64,000 nucleotides of DNA from Phytohabitans flavus. GTDB taxonomy: Bacteria > Actinomycetota > Actinomycetes > Mycobacteriales > Micromonosporaceae. Below the pieces are notes generated by a model. That model saw only the letters and a list, made by a program, of their open reading frames with translations, did no database searches and was not told the DNA's origin. Every line of letters starts with the position of its first letter. Positions within the stretch are counted from its first letter, which is position 1. The translations under genes were made by a program, and so were the position numbers. The stretch covers positions 8,562,001-8,626,000 of the forward strand of contig NZ_AP022870.1 in the NCBI RefSeq assembly GCF_011764545.1, given 5' to 3'. Below, piece by piece: positions 1-7,734 of this stretch.

Positions 1-172
1 CGGCGTCCTGACCGGAGTCGAGGGCCCACTGAAGGCACTCGTCGGTCACGGAGCACCGCCGGCAGACGGCCTTGGCCTGCTCGACCTGCAGGAGCGCCGG
101 GCCGGACGTCCCGATCGGGAAGAACAGCTCCGGGTCCTCGTCGCGGCAGACAGCATGGTGGCGCCAGTCCAT
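1..172 (-). CDS. whiB1: WhiB1/WblE-type iron-sulfur transcription factor (C-terminus outside window)
   Basis: The first 57 residues are present; the rest runs off the left edge. The protein starts MDWRHHAVCRDEDPELFFP and carries the four WhiB cysteines at 9, 37, 40 and 46 (C-x2-C-x5-C spacing for the last three), ending in the window at GQDA just before the expected GVWGG turn. The N-terminus is nearly the textbook WhiB1/WblE sequence, which in mycobacteria is an essential [4Fe-4S], nitric-oxide-responsive regulator binding the sigma factor. The ATG at 172 fits the family start exactly. Some 400 bases of non-coding DNA lie upstream and include a CRP-like palindrome, matching the known cAMP-CRP control of mycobacterial whiB1. 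Confidence 0.93.
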   Translation of the reverse strand, partial: MDWRHHAVCRDEDPELFFPIGTSGPALLQVEQAKAVCRRCSVTDECLQWALDSGQDA

Positions 173-581
173 GGCGGCAACACTCCTCGTTCTGGATCGG
201 TGGCAATTAATGCGGTGGAACTCTATTTGCGTCCGCGCGCCGATCGCGACTTTGCGCATTCAGCCGATCTGCAGCGCGTTAGCAGGCCTTTGGACCGGTC
301 CGGCTGCGTGAACTTGCCACTTGGCGGGCATGCCCGCGCAACTTCCCGGTAACTCGTTTCGCTTGTGAATACTTTCACGAACTCCCGCGATGTCAAGAGG
401 GACGCTCGGAAAAAATCTGAGCGGGTGAGCAAGCCCACAACCCCTTTGTCCGGATTTTGACCTTCCGTCAGCACCCGGTTTGCGACAGTCACCAATCAAT
501 GTAGTACAGTCCGCGCCACATTGCCGACATTTCCGGCGTACTCCTCTGGTGGATCACCCACCAGGGGACGTGAGGCGCCCC
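173..581. other. Intergenic region upstream of whiB1
   Basis: About 410 bases hold no credible gene; the short frames here lack actinobacterial codon bias. The region is the likely whiB1 leader and control region. It contains a CRP-like palindrome (364-379), a perfect TTGACA on the minus strand (396-391) and a TAGAGT -10-like hexamer on the minus strand (225-220) without a clear -35. The right end is the 3' side of the convergently placed lipid kinase stop at 582. Confidence 0.6.
364..379. promoter_or_regulatory. CRP-like operator upstream of whiB1
   Basis: TGTGA-N6-TCACG matches the CRP/GlxR consensus TGTGA-N6-TCACA at nine of ten defined positions. It sits about 190 bases upstream of the whiB1 start, next to a minus-strand TTGACA at 396-391, so the operator would cover the -10 region of a promoter using that -35. 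The known precedent is direct CRP binding at mycobacterial whiB1; binding here is inferred. Confidence 0.6.
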
Positions 582-1505
582 TCAGCAGATTACGCGCAGT
601 GCGCCCGGGACGCTCGTGAACCGGACTTTTTCTCGCTCACCGAGATAGTCGCCGTCCAGCTGGAACGCCTGCGGACGCCCCGCTAGCAGGGAAAACTCCG
701 AGACGTCATGCAGTCTCACCACTTGTGACCCATGCGGCTCACGATCGGGGGACAGGAGCTGAGTCACTGTCCGTGTTGTGCTATGCACGCGCAGTCGGCG
801 CAGGGCGAGCACGTCGAGGCCGAGGTCGAACGACGAGCCCGGGTTGGGGTTGATCGCCCGGTCGCCGATGAAAGTCCAAGGAGCGGTGTTCTGGATGATG
901 ACGGTCGATAGCTCCGGCTCGGCTGTCTCGCCCGGCCGCTCCAGGGTGATCGGCGGGTGCCGCCGATCCATCTCGGTGAAGTATTGGGTGACTGCGGAGC
1001 GCATATAGAGAGCGGGAGTGGAGGTACGCCCCCGCAGTCGCGCCTGCTCGACCCGGCGTACCACCGAAGCGTCGAGCCCCAATCCCGCGCAGAACGTGAA
1101 GTACCGGTCGTCGGCGCGTCCCAGTCCGATCGTCCGCACCCGCCCGGCGCGCAGCGCCTCGAGGATCACGCTCGCACCCTCGGCCCAGCCCTTGGGGAGC
1201 CCGAGTGCGCGGGCGAAGACGTTTGTCGAACCCCCGGGCACCACGGCAAGGGCCGGCCGGGTCTCGAACGGAGCGCCGGTCATCAGGCCATTGACCGCTT
1301 CGTTGATCGTGCCGTCCCCGCCGAGCGTGACGAGCACGTCGAGGCCGTCGGCGGCCGCCTCCCGGGCCAGCGCGGTCGCGTGCCCCCGCCGGCGAGTGCG
1401 CTCCACCACGAGGTCGAACTCGCTGCGGAGCGCCCGCACCAGTACGTCACGAACACGCTCGCTGGTCGTGGTCGCCTTGGGATTGACGACCAGTAACGCC
1501 CGCAT
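582..1505 (-). CDS. Diacylglycerol kinase family lipid kinase
   Basis: A 307-residue DAGK_cat family protein, normal for bacterial soluble lipid kinases of the DgkB/YegS/LcrB type. The N-terminus MRALLVVNPKATTTS is the usual first beta strand, followed by the nucleotide-binding GGDGTINEAVNG and the PGGSTNVFARALG motif. It should phosphorylate diacylglycerol or a related lipid at the cytoplasmic face of the membrane. I chose the internal ATG at 1505 over the longer frame to 1574 because the family begins there and because a -10 hexamer TACAGT (1518-1513) lies seven bases upstream, implying a leaderless transcript. It is divergent from the small membrane protein at 1543, with which it shares a 37-base promoter region. 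Confidence 0.9.
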   Translation of the reverse strand: MRALLVVNPKATTTSERVRDVLVRALRSEFDLVVERTRRRGHATALAREAAADGLDVLVTLGGDGTINEAVNGLMTGAPFETRPALAVVPGGSTNVFARALGLPKGWAEGASVILEALRAGRVRTIGLGRADDRYFTFCAGLGLDASVVRRVEQARLRGRTSTPALYMRSAVTQYFTEMDRRHPPITLERPGETAEPELSTVIIQNTAPWTFIGDRAINPNPGSSFDLGLDVLALRRLRVHSTTRTVTQLLSPDREPHGSQVVRLHDVSEFSLLAGRPQAFQLDGDYLGEREKVRFTSVPGALRVIC

Positions 1506-1512
1506 GGGCGGG

Positions 1513-1536
1513 ACTGTACTCCGCGGCGAGTATCGT
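1513..1536. promoter_or_regulatory. Divergent leaderless promoter pair
   Basis: Only 37 bases separate the starts at 1505 (minus) and 1543 (plus). On the minus strand TACAGT (1518-1513) ends seven bases before the ATG; on the plus strand TATCGT (1531-1536) ends six bases before the GTG. Both fit TAnnnT -10 elements that would put transcription starts on the first base of each start codon. No convincing -35 is visible for either. Confidence 0.5.
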
Positions 1537-1542
1537 TTGCGC

Positions 1543-1932
1543 GTGATCCAGGACTCCCCGCCGCTCCCCGGCACGCTGCGCTGGGCGGTGTGGCTGCTGA
1601 TCGGTGAGGCGGCCGCGGTCGCGCTCGTCGCCGCCTACCTGGTGTACGAAGACCTCACCGGTACGGCGAACAGCCTGTCGGTGGCACTCATGGTGACCGT
1701 CTTCGCGGTGGCCGGTGCCGTGCTGCTCTTCGTGGTGGCGCGAGCGCTGGGCAACCGCCGCTCCGCCGCCCGCGGGCCGGCCATCGTGCTCCAGCTGATG
1801 CTGCTGCCGATCGGCTACTACATGATCCAGGGCGGGCTGCCGTGGGCCGGCGTACCGATCATCGCGATCGCCGTCGCGGTGGCGGGCCTGCTGGTCACCC
1901 CATCGAGTACCAAAGCGCTCGGTCTAGGTTGA
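1543..1932 (+). CDS. Small integral membrane protein, four predicted helices
   Basis: A 129-residue protein with about four hydrophobic segments (roughly residues 14-34, 46-66, 76-94 and 100-118) and a short polar loop with arginines around residue 70. I recognise no enzymatic motif; small membrane proteins of this shape are common and conserved in actinomycetes but mostly uncharacterised. The GTG at 1543 is chosen because hydrophobic coding sequence begins just after it and a TATCGT -10 sits six bases upstream. The longer open frame to 1018 is antisense to the lipid kinase and not real. Divergent promoter sharing suggests coordinated expression with the kinase, but no function can be given. 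Confidence 0.8.
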   Translation: MIQDSPPLPGTLRWAVWLLIGEAAAVALVAAYLVYEDLTGTANSLSVALMVTVFAVAGAVLLFVVARALGNRRSAARGPAIVLQLMLLPIGYYMIQGGLPWAGVPIIAIAVAVAGLLVTPSSTKALGLG

Positions 1933-1994
1933 ACACGACACCCGAACGGATGGCTCTGCCCCCGTTTGGGCCCCACCGCCCCTAAAGTGCAGCC

Positions 1995-2687
1995 GTGCGG
2001 CTACCGGCGTACCAGACGCTCGCGGAAGACCTGCGGGCCGAGATCACATCAGGGCGGCTCCAGCCGGGTGAGCGGCTGCCGACCGAGCCACAGCTGTGCG
2101 CCCGTTCAGGGGTGAGCCGCAGTACCGTGCGGGAGGCCCTCCGCCTGCTCGCCAGCCAGCACCTCATCGTGACCACCCGCGGCGTGACCGGGGGCAGCTT
2201 CGTCGCCCACCCGAGCCCCGCGGAGCTGTCCGACACGCTCTCCACCGGGCTCAACCTGCTGATCAGCGCCTCCACCGCCGGCCTCTGCGACCTGCTGGAG
2301 GTGCGCGGGTCGCTGGAGGTACCGGCGGCGGCGCAGGCCGCGCGGCGGCGCACGGAGGAGCATGTCGCCGACTTGGAGGCGGCGCTCTTCGACCCGGAGA
2401 CGGCGGGCGTGACGGAGATGCTCGCCGCCCACCGGGCGTTTCACGCCGCCCTTGTCGCGGCGACCGGCAACCCACTCCTCGAGCTGCTGTGCCGGCCGCT
2501 CTACCAGGTGTCGAACGAGCGCGAGGTGGTCGCGACGGCACCGCCCGGCTTCTGGCGCCAGGTCGACGCCGACCACCGGGAGCTCCTGCGCCGCGTTCGG
2601 GACCGCGACCCGGAGGGCGCGACGGAGGCCGCCCGCGCGCACATCACCTTCATCAAGAACGCGCTCGTGCCGCAGGGCCGCCCGTGA
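1995..2687 (+). CDS. FadR/GntR family transcriptional regulator (FCD domain)
   Basis: A 230-residue regulator. Residues 5-70 form the GntR winged helix: LAEDLRAEITSGRLQPGERL, then CARSGVSRSTVREALRLLAS and the wing GGSFV. Residues about 85-215 are a helical FCD ligand domain with the expected DLLEVRGSLE, LAAHRAFHAAL and DADHRELL segments, whose His and Asp side chains usually bind a metal and a carboxylate ligand. A TAAAGT hexamer at 1983-1988 lies six bases before the GTG, so the message is probably leaderless. No metabolic gene is next to it on the same strand, so its target and effector cannot be deduced. The FCD domain separates it from the HutC-type DasR branch. Confidence 0.9.
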   Translation: MRLPAYQTLAEDLRAEITSGRLQPGERLPTEPQLCARSGVSRSTVREALRLLASQHLIVTTRGVTGGSFVAHPSPAELSDTLSTGLNLLISASTAGLCDLLEVRGSLEVPAAAQAARRRTEEHVADLEAALFDPETAGVTEMLAAHRAFHAALVAATGNPLLELLCRPLYQVSNEREVVATAPPGFWRQVDADHRELLRRVRDRDPEGATEAARAHITFIKNALVPQGRP

Positions 2688-2744
2688 TAAAAGCTCCACC
2701 CGCGCCGCTCTCGCGACGTGGACAGAGCTTTGATAACTGAAAGG

Positions 2745-3152
2745 TCAGGGCGTACGGCGGGTCAGCAGGCGGATCGACGCGCGCTGGTCCTCGACCTTGG
2801 CGGTCGCCGATGTGGTGAGCGCGGTGAGCACCTTCCACGCGAAGGACGACTCGGCCGGCAGCCGCGCGCCGCGAACCGTATTGACGGCCACCTCGACGCT
2901 CAGCGCGTCGTCGGTGACCGAGAAGCGGCACTCCAGCTCGGCACCCCGGCTCGCGATCGCCAGCAGCATCGCGCACGCCTCGTCAACCGCGATGCGCAGA
3001 TCTTCGATCTCGTCGAGTGCGAAATGTAGGCGTGCGGCTAGGCCGGCCGTCGCAGTGCGTAGCACCCCCAGGTAGCCGACGTCGGCCGGCACGGTGAGCA
3101 ACACGACGTCGTCTTCGATCCCCGGCTCCAGATGCACTGTCAGCTGACTCAC
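2745..3152 (-). CDS. RsbW/SpoIIAB-like anti-sigma factor ATPase domain protein
   Basis: A 135-residue protein consisting of one HATPase_c_2 (GHKL) fold. The N-box equivalent DEIEDLRIAVDEACAMLL is clear at about residues 46-63. The glycine-rich ATP lid is poorly defined, so kinase activity is uncertain. Family members bind a sigma factor and phosphorylate an STAS anti-anti-sigma partner; neither partner is adjacent here. It lies 22 bases downstream of the GNAT gene on the same strand and may share its message. The GTG at 3152 begins a normal-length domain. Confidence 0.75.
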   Translation of the reverse strand: MSQLTVHLEPGIEDDVVLLTVPADVGYLGVLRTATAGLAARLHFALDEIEDLRIAVDEACAMLLAIASRGAELECRFSVTDDALSVEVAVNTVRGARLPAESSFAWKVLTALTTSATAKVEDQRASIRLLTRRTP

Positions 3153-3174
3153 CCCGCCCAGCGACTCTACCGGT

Positions 3175-3687
3175 TCACGACCGATCGGCGGGTTCCCGCA
3201 TCCCTAGTTTGTGTAAGGCCGGCCCGGAAAGCCGGTACGGGATCCACTCGTCCATCGCCGCCGCACCGAGCGCGCCGTAGAAGTCGCGGGCCGGGTTCCA
3301 GTGCAGGACCCACCAGTCGAGTCGCTGGTACCCGCGTTCCACGCAGATCCGCGCGAGGGTGGTGAGCAAGAGCCGGCCAGCCCCGGTCCGCCTGGCCGCC
3401 GGGCGTACGTAGAGGTCCTCCAGGTAGATCCCGTGCACGCCTTCCCAGGTGGAGAAGTTCAGAAACCACAGGGCGTACCCGATGACCTGGCCGTCGCCGC
3501 TGACCGCGACGTGGCCGAAGAGCGCCGGCTGCGGTGCGAAGAGTGCGGCGTGGAGCTGGGGCTCGGTGAGGTGGCACTGCTCGGGCGCCTGCTCGAACTC
3601 GGCGAGCTCGTGCACCATGGCGACGACGGCCGGCACGTCATCGGGACGTGCCGGCCGGATCGTGACCTCGGAGGGAGCGGGCGTCAC
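3175..3687 (-). CDS. GNAT family N-acetyltransferase (diamine acetyltransferase-like)
   Basis: A 170-residue single-domain GNAT. The acetyl-CoA signature is in LEDLYVRPAARRTGAGRLLL (about residues 90-109), and WNPARDFYGALGA near the C-terminus is the usual motif-B helix. The FEDLYV-like core and overall length resemble the spermidine/spermine or thialysine acetyltransferase subfamily, so a small amine is a plausible substrate, but this is inference. Its GTG start overlaps the sodN stop in a GTGA junction (3687-3684), so it is translationally coupled to nickel superoxide dismutase. Why an acetyltransferase should follow sodN is not evident. Confidence 0.87.
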   Translation of the reverse strand: MTPAPSEVTIRPARPDDVPAVVAMVHELAEFEQAPEQCHLTEPQLHAALFAPQPALFGHVAVSGDGQVIGYALWFLNFSTWEGVHGIYLEDLYVRPAARRTGAGRLLLTTLARICVERGYQRLDWWVLHWNPARDFYGALGAAAMDEWIPYRLSGPALHKLGMREPADRS

Positions 3688-4088
3688 GCCTGCTTGGTCT
3701 CCCAGAAGATCTTGGAGATTTCCTCGATCTTGCTCAGCAGCTCATCGGCCTTGGCCGGGTCGGTCGAGCCCTTGGCGCCGGCGGCACCCGCGAGCTTGGT
3801 GGCCTCGTTGAAGAGCTGGTGCAGGTGCGGGTACTTCTCGAAGTGTGGCGGCTTGAAGTAGTCGGTCCACAGCACCCACAGGTGGTGCTTGACCAGCTCG
3901 GCCCGCTGCTCCTTGATGATCAGGCAGCGAGTGCGGAACTCGGCGTCGGTGTTCGCCTGGTACTTCTCGGCGATCGCCTTCACCGACTCCGCCTCGATCC
4001 GAGCCTGCGCCGGGTCGTAGACGCCGCACGGGAGGTCGCAGTGGGCGCTAACGACCGTGCGCGGAGCAAGGAAGCGTGGAAGTCGCAT
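3684..4088 (-). CDS. sodN: Nickel superoxide dismutase precursor
   Basis: A 134-residue precursor with a 15-residue leader followed by the nickel hook HCDLPCGVYDP. After removal of the leader the mature N-terminus is His1, with Cys2 and Cys6 as ligands, exactly as in Streptomyces SodN. The remainder is the four-helix-bundle body (AESVKAIAEKY, KHHLWVLWTDYF, KYPHLHQLFNEA). It converts superoxide to oxygen and hydrogen peroxide in the cytoplasm as a hexamer. The ATG at 4088 is preceded by a strong GGAGGG ribosome site. The divergent gene at 4173 encodes the matching protease. A long antisense-type frame continues upstream to 6083 but is only a shadow. Confidence 0.97.
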   Translation of the reverse strand: MRLPRFLAPRTVVSAHCDLPCGVYDPAQARIEAESVKAIAEKYQANTDAEFRTRCLIIKEQRAELVKHHLWVLWTDYFKPPHFEKYPHLHQLFNEATKLAGAAGAKGSTDPAKADELLSKIEEISKIFWETKQA

Positions 4089-4172
4089 AAGGACCCTCCA
4101 TGACGTTTGCGATGATCCGGGAAAGACCCTACTCCTCGTCCGGCTGCCCCATGTGCGAGAGGTGAAACACAC

Positions 4173-4484
4173 ATGCCGTTCGCAGTTCTCGTGCGCGGCC
4201 CCTCGATGGTGCCGACACTGCGCGACGGTGACGCGCTGATCGTGCGGCGCGGCGGCCGTCCGGTACGGCCCGGCGACGTCGTCGTGGCGCGGTTTCGCAC
4301 CCGACCTGACCTGCTCGTCGTCAAACGCGCGGTCCGTGCACAGGACGGCGGCTGGTGGGTACTCGGAGACAACGGGCTGGTCACGGATGATTCCCGGGCT
4401 TATGGGGTAGCAGACGTAGTGGGTCGGGTGGTGCTGCGCTACTGGCCGCGGCCGGGGTTTATGCTCAGGTTTCGGACCGGGTGA
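4173..4484 (+). CDS. sodX: Nickel-type superoxide dismutase maturation protease
   Basis: A 103-residue S26 (signal-peptidase-like) protease. The catalytic Ser is in RGPSMVPTL (Ser11) and the general-base Lys in LVVKRAV (Lys51); GDNGLVTDDSRAYG is the conserved box E. Unlike true leader peptidases it has no N-terminal membrane helix, as expected for SodX, which trims the SodN leader in the cytoplasm so the nickel hook can form. It is divergent from sodN with 84 bases between the starts, the standard arrangement. A GAGAGG ribosome site lies ten bases upstream of the ATG. Confidence 0.95.
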   Translation: MPFAVLVRGPSMVPTLRDGDALIVRRGGRPVRPGDVVVARFRTRPDLLVVKRAVRAQDGGWWVLGDNGLVTDDSRAYGVADVVGRVVLRYWPRPGFMLRFRTG

Positions 4485-4599
4485 CCCCGCACCACGCACC
4501 GCCCCTCGTGCACTCACCGTGGCGTGCACAGCCGGCGGGCCGCACCGTTCGCCGCCAGGGGGCGAGCGAGGAAAACCACACGTGGGGAGTTCACACCGC

Positions 4600-5804
4600 A
4601 TGTCATCGTCCTCTTTGGATCCGTCGTTGGCGAAGGATCCGGTTTTCGAGCTGCACCGGGGCGGCAAGATGGCCGTCGCCGCAACCGTTCCGCTGAACAG
4701 CCGTGACGATCTCTCGCTGGCGTACACGCCGGGCGTGGCCCGCGTGTGCGAGGCGATCGCGGCCGAGCCGGACCTGGCCGCCGAGTACACCTGGACCGGA
4801 AACACCGTGGCGGTCGTGACCGATGGGACTGCCGTGCTGGGGCTGGGCGACATCGGCCCGCGCGCGGCGATGCCGGTCATGGAGGGCAAGGCGGTGCTGT
4901 TCAAGCAGTTCGGCGGCGTCGACGCGGTGCCGATCTGCCTCGACACAAAGGACGTCGACGAGATCGTCTCGGTGGTGACCGCGCTGGCGCCCTCGTTCGG
5001 CGGGATCAACCTGGAGGACATCTCCGCGCCCCGGTGCTTCGAGATCGAGCGTCGACTGGACGAGGCGCTGCCGATCCCGGTCTTCCACGACGACCAGCAC
5101 GGCACCGCGATCGTGGTGCTGGCCGCGCTGCGTAACGCGATCACCCTGCTCGACCGCAAGATGGACGACCTGAGCGTGGTCGTCAGCGGCGCGGGCGCGG
5201 CCGGTGTCGCGGTCACCAAGATGCTGATCGCCGGCGGGGTCGACGCCGACCGGGTCGTGGTCGTCGACTCGCGCGGGATCATCCACGGCGGGCGTAGCGA
5301 CCTCACGCCGGTCAAGGCGGAGCTCGCCGCCACCACCAACGGCACGATCGGCCACCGCCAGGTTGCCACCGGCGGCATCGCGGACGCGCTGGCCGGCGCG
5401 GACGTGCTGATCGGCGTCTCCGGCGGCCAGATCCCGGAGGAGGCCGTCGCTCGCATGGCGCCGGAGGGCATCGTCTTCGCGCTCGCCAATCCCACGCCCG
5501 AGGTGCACCCGGACGTCGCGTCCCGGCACGCGGCGCTGGTCGCCACCGGCCGCAGCGACTTCCCCAACCAGATCAACAACGTGCTCGCGTTCCCCGGTGT
5601 CTTCCGCGGTGCCCTGGCCGCGCGGGCGACGACGGTCACCGACGGCATGAAGGTCGCCGCCGCCGAGGCGATCGCCGGGTGGTCGCCGACGTGCTGCGCG
5701 CCGACGCGATCGTGCCGTCGCCGCTCGACCCCAGGGTGGCGCCCGCGGTGGCAGAGGCTGTGGCCGATGCCGCTCGGCGTGACGGAGTCGCTCGCCTGGC
5801 GTGA
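4600..5804 (+). CDS. Malic enzyme, NAD(P)-dependent; reading frame broken near 5678
   Basis: Oxidative decarboxylation of malate to pyruvate. Family motifs run in order: YTPGVARVCEAI, GDIGPRAAMPVMEGKA, FGGVDAVPICLDT, NLEDISAPRCFEIE, PVFHDDQHGTAIV, then the nucleotide-binding VVSGAGAAGVAVTKML and FPNQINNVLAFPG. With one base added in the GGG at 5677-5679 the C-terminus continues AGVVADVLRADAIVPSPLDP and stops at 5804, giving a normal 401 residues. Without it the frame runs on into the next gene and mimics a 753-residue fusion. The ATG at 4600 has a GGGGAG ribosome site ten bases upstream. I read the break as a sequencing deletion. Confidence 0.92.
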
Positions 5805-5826
5805 GCCCTTTGCTAGCGTGCCGGTC

Positions 5827-6780
5827 ATGCGTGCCGCGTACGCCTCAGCGTTCGACGACGACAACCCGCTCGCCGCGCTGGCGGTAGGGGAGCAGCCGGA
5901 GCCGGCCCTGCCCGGCTCCGACTGGGTGACGGTCGAGGTCAAGGCCAGCTCGCTCAACCACCACGACCTCTGGTCCCTGCGCGGCGTCGGGTTGTCCGCC
6001 CAGCAGCTGCCCATGATCCTGGGCTGCGACGCGGCGGGCGTCGACCCGTCAGGGGCGGAGGTCGTCGTGTACCCGGTGGTCACCGACCCGGCAGACCCGC
6101 GCGGCTACTCGATCCTGTCCGAGCACTACGCGGGCACGCTCGCGGAGCGGGTTGCGGTGCCGCGGGCCAACCTCGTGCCCAAGCCGGCCGGAGTGTCCTT
6201 TGCGGACGCCGCCTGCCTGCCGACCGCGTGGCTGACCGCGTACCGCATGCTCACCACCCGCGGCCGCGTCGACGAGGGCGAGGTCGTGCTGGTGCAGGGG
6301 GCCGGGGGCGGCGTGGCCACCGCCGCGGTGGTGCTGGCCGTCGCGCTCGGCAAGAAGGTGTACGCCACGAGCCGGGACGCCGCCAAGCGCGCGCGCATCG
6401 CCGAGCTGGGTGCCATCGCGGTGGAGCCCGGCGCCCGCCTGCCCGAGCGGGCGGACGTGGTGATCGAGACGGTGGGCGCGGCGACGTTCGACCACTCGCT
6501 CAAGGCGGCTGGCTTCGGTGCCCGCATCGTGGTCTCGGGCGCGACCTCCGGCCACGAGCCGAAGGTCAACCTCCGCCGCGTCTTCGCGATGCAGCTGGAA
6601 ATCCTGGGCACCTCGATGGGTACCCCGGACGAGCTGGCCGGCCTGCTAGCCCTCTGCCAGGAGCGCGGGATCCGGCCGGTGGTCGACGGCGTCTACCCGT
6701 TCTCCGACGTGGAGGCCGCCTTCGCCCGCCTCAACTCGGGCGACGTCTTCGGCAAGGTGGTCATCGACCACACCCGGTAG
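5827..6780 (+). CDS. Zinc-type alcohol dehydrogenase / quinone oxidoreductase family protein
   Basis: A 317-residue MDR superfamily oxidoreductase. The N-terminal GroES-like domain includes EVKASSLNHHDLWSLRG and ILGCDAAGV; the Rossmann domain carries VLVQGAGGGVATAAVVLA. The typical structural-zinc cysteine cluster is absent, so it is closer to the quinone-reductase/zeta-crystallin branch than to true zinc alcohol dehydrogenases. The start MRAAYASAF at 5827 is canonical for the family and follows the corrected malic enzyme stop by 22 bases, so the two probably share a transcript. The apparent in-frame join to malic enzyme comes from the upstream frameshift. Confidence 0.9.
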   Translation: MRAAYASAFDDDNPLAALAVGEQPEPALPGSDWVTVEVKASSLNHHDLWSLRGVGLSAQQLPMILGCDAAGVDPSGAEVVVYPVVTDPADPRGYSILSEHYAGTLAERVAVPRANLVPKPAGVSFADAACLPTAWLTAYRMLTTRGRVDEGEVVLVQGAGGGVATAAVVLAVALGKKVYATSRDAAKRARIAELGAIAVEPGARLPERADVVIETVGAATFDHSLKAAGFGARIVVSGATSGHEPKVNLRRVFAMQLEILGTSMGTPDELAGLLALCQERGIRPVVDGVYPFSDVEAAFARLNSGDVFGKVVIDHTR

Positions 6781-6795
6781 TGGCGGGCGCGGGTC

Positions 6796-7734
6796 TCATC
6801 CGAGGTTGTCGTCGAGGCGGCCCAGGCCGGCGGACTGGGCGTCCTTCGGGAGCCGTCGCTTGGCGTCGGGGTCGCCGTACAGCGACCAGCGCCAGAAGTC
6901 CAGCGTTGACTCGGCCACCATGTCGAACGCCTGGCTCCCCCGGCGCAGCGACTCGCCGTGGTCGCCGTTCGGCAGGGTGAGGAACGCCTTGGGCCACGGC
7001 ACGCTGTCGTAGGCGGCCTTGCCCGACGCGTAGGAGACGACCGAGTCCCGCTGCCCATGTACGAACAGCAGCGGCGCTGGCGGGCCGACGAAGCCCAGCC
7101 CCACGCCGAGCGCGCTGCCGGCGAGCACGACGCCCGCGTCCAGCCGCTCGTCCCGGGCCACGCTGAAGAGGCCGATCGTGGTGATGCCGCCCGCGGAGTG
7201 GCCGGCCGCGGCGAGGCGGTCGGTGGCGAGGCGCCCGCGCAGGGTGTCGCCCGCCCGCCGGTCCAGCTTGAGGACCTCGGTGAGCACGTACGTGGCGTCG
7301 GCCGGCTGGTTGATCACGTCGAGTGGTTCGATGCGCTCGGCGCCCCGGCTCGTGTGCGGGTACGTCGGCGCCGCGACCACGAACCCGGCCGACGCCCAGT
7401 GCTCCAGCAGCCCCGCGTAGTCGTCGGGACTGCCGGTAAGCCCGTGGCTGAAGAGGATCACCGGAAAGCGCCCGGCGTCCGCGTCCGGGTACCAGATCGT
7501 CACCGGCAGCGGCCGGTCGGCGCCCCGGCTGAGCCGCAGCTGGCGCGTGTCCACGTCGAAGGTCTCCGCGGGCGCCCGCCCACGCGGGATCGCCGGCGCC
7601 GCGGCCGAGGCCGTAGCTTTGGGCGACGACGATGGCGCGGCGGTCGTGGCGGGGCGTGGCACGGAGATCGAGCAGCCCGCGAGCAGGAGGACGCTGGCCG
7701 CGGCGACGCTAGCGCGCAACGACGCCTCCCGCAC
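6796..7734 (-). CDS. Secreted alpha/beta-hydrolase lipoprotein (PAF-acetylhydrolase/dienelactone hydrolase-like)
   Basis: A 312-residue protein beginning with a lipoprotein signal peptide; the lipobox LLAGC puts the lipidated Cys at residue 21. A Pro/Ser/Thr/Ala spacer follows. The hydrolase core has FSHGLTGSPDDY (oxyanion region), nucleophile elbow AAGHSAGGITT and the late NGDHGESL containing the catalytic His. It should sit on the outer face of the membrane and cleave an ester or related bond; the substrate is unknown. Its GTG start overlaps the corrected sirtuin end by 26 bases. It is paralogous to the hydrolase at 8741-9579. Confidence 0.87.
   Translation of the reverse strand: MREASLRASVAAASVLLLAGCSISVPRPATTAAPSSSPKATASAAAPAIPRGRAPAETFDVDTRQLRLSRGADRPLPVTIWYPDADAGRFPVILFSHGLTGSPDDYAGLLEHWASAGFVVAAPTYPHTSRGAERIEPLDVINQPADATYVLTEVLKLDRRAGDTLRGRLATDRLAAAGHSAGGITTIGLFSVARDERLDAGVVLAGSALGVGLGFVGPPAPLLFVHGQRDSVVSYASGKAAYDSVPWPKAFLTLPNGDHGESLRRGSQAFDMVAESTLDFWRWSLYGDPDAKRRLPKDAQSAGLGRLDDNLG

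Noticed and set aside
1995..2687. GntR regulator as DasR, the GlcNAc regulator
   Set aside because: Its C-terminal domain is FCD, not the UTRA domain of DasR, and it is 19 kb from the aminosugar operon.
2690..2731. AAAGCTC...GAGCTTT inverted repeat between convergent genes
   Set aside because: Seven-base arms with a 28-base loop are too weak to call a terminator.
3684..6083. A 799-codon minus-strand frame ending in SodN
   Set aside because: Only the last 134 codons (SodN) resemble a protein family; the rest is antisense to malic enzyme and the dehydrogenase and is Ser/Arg/Thr-rich shadow.
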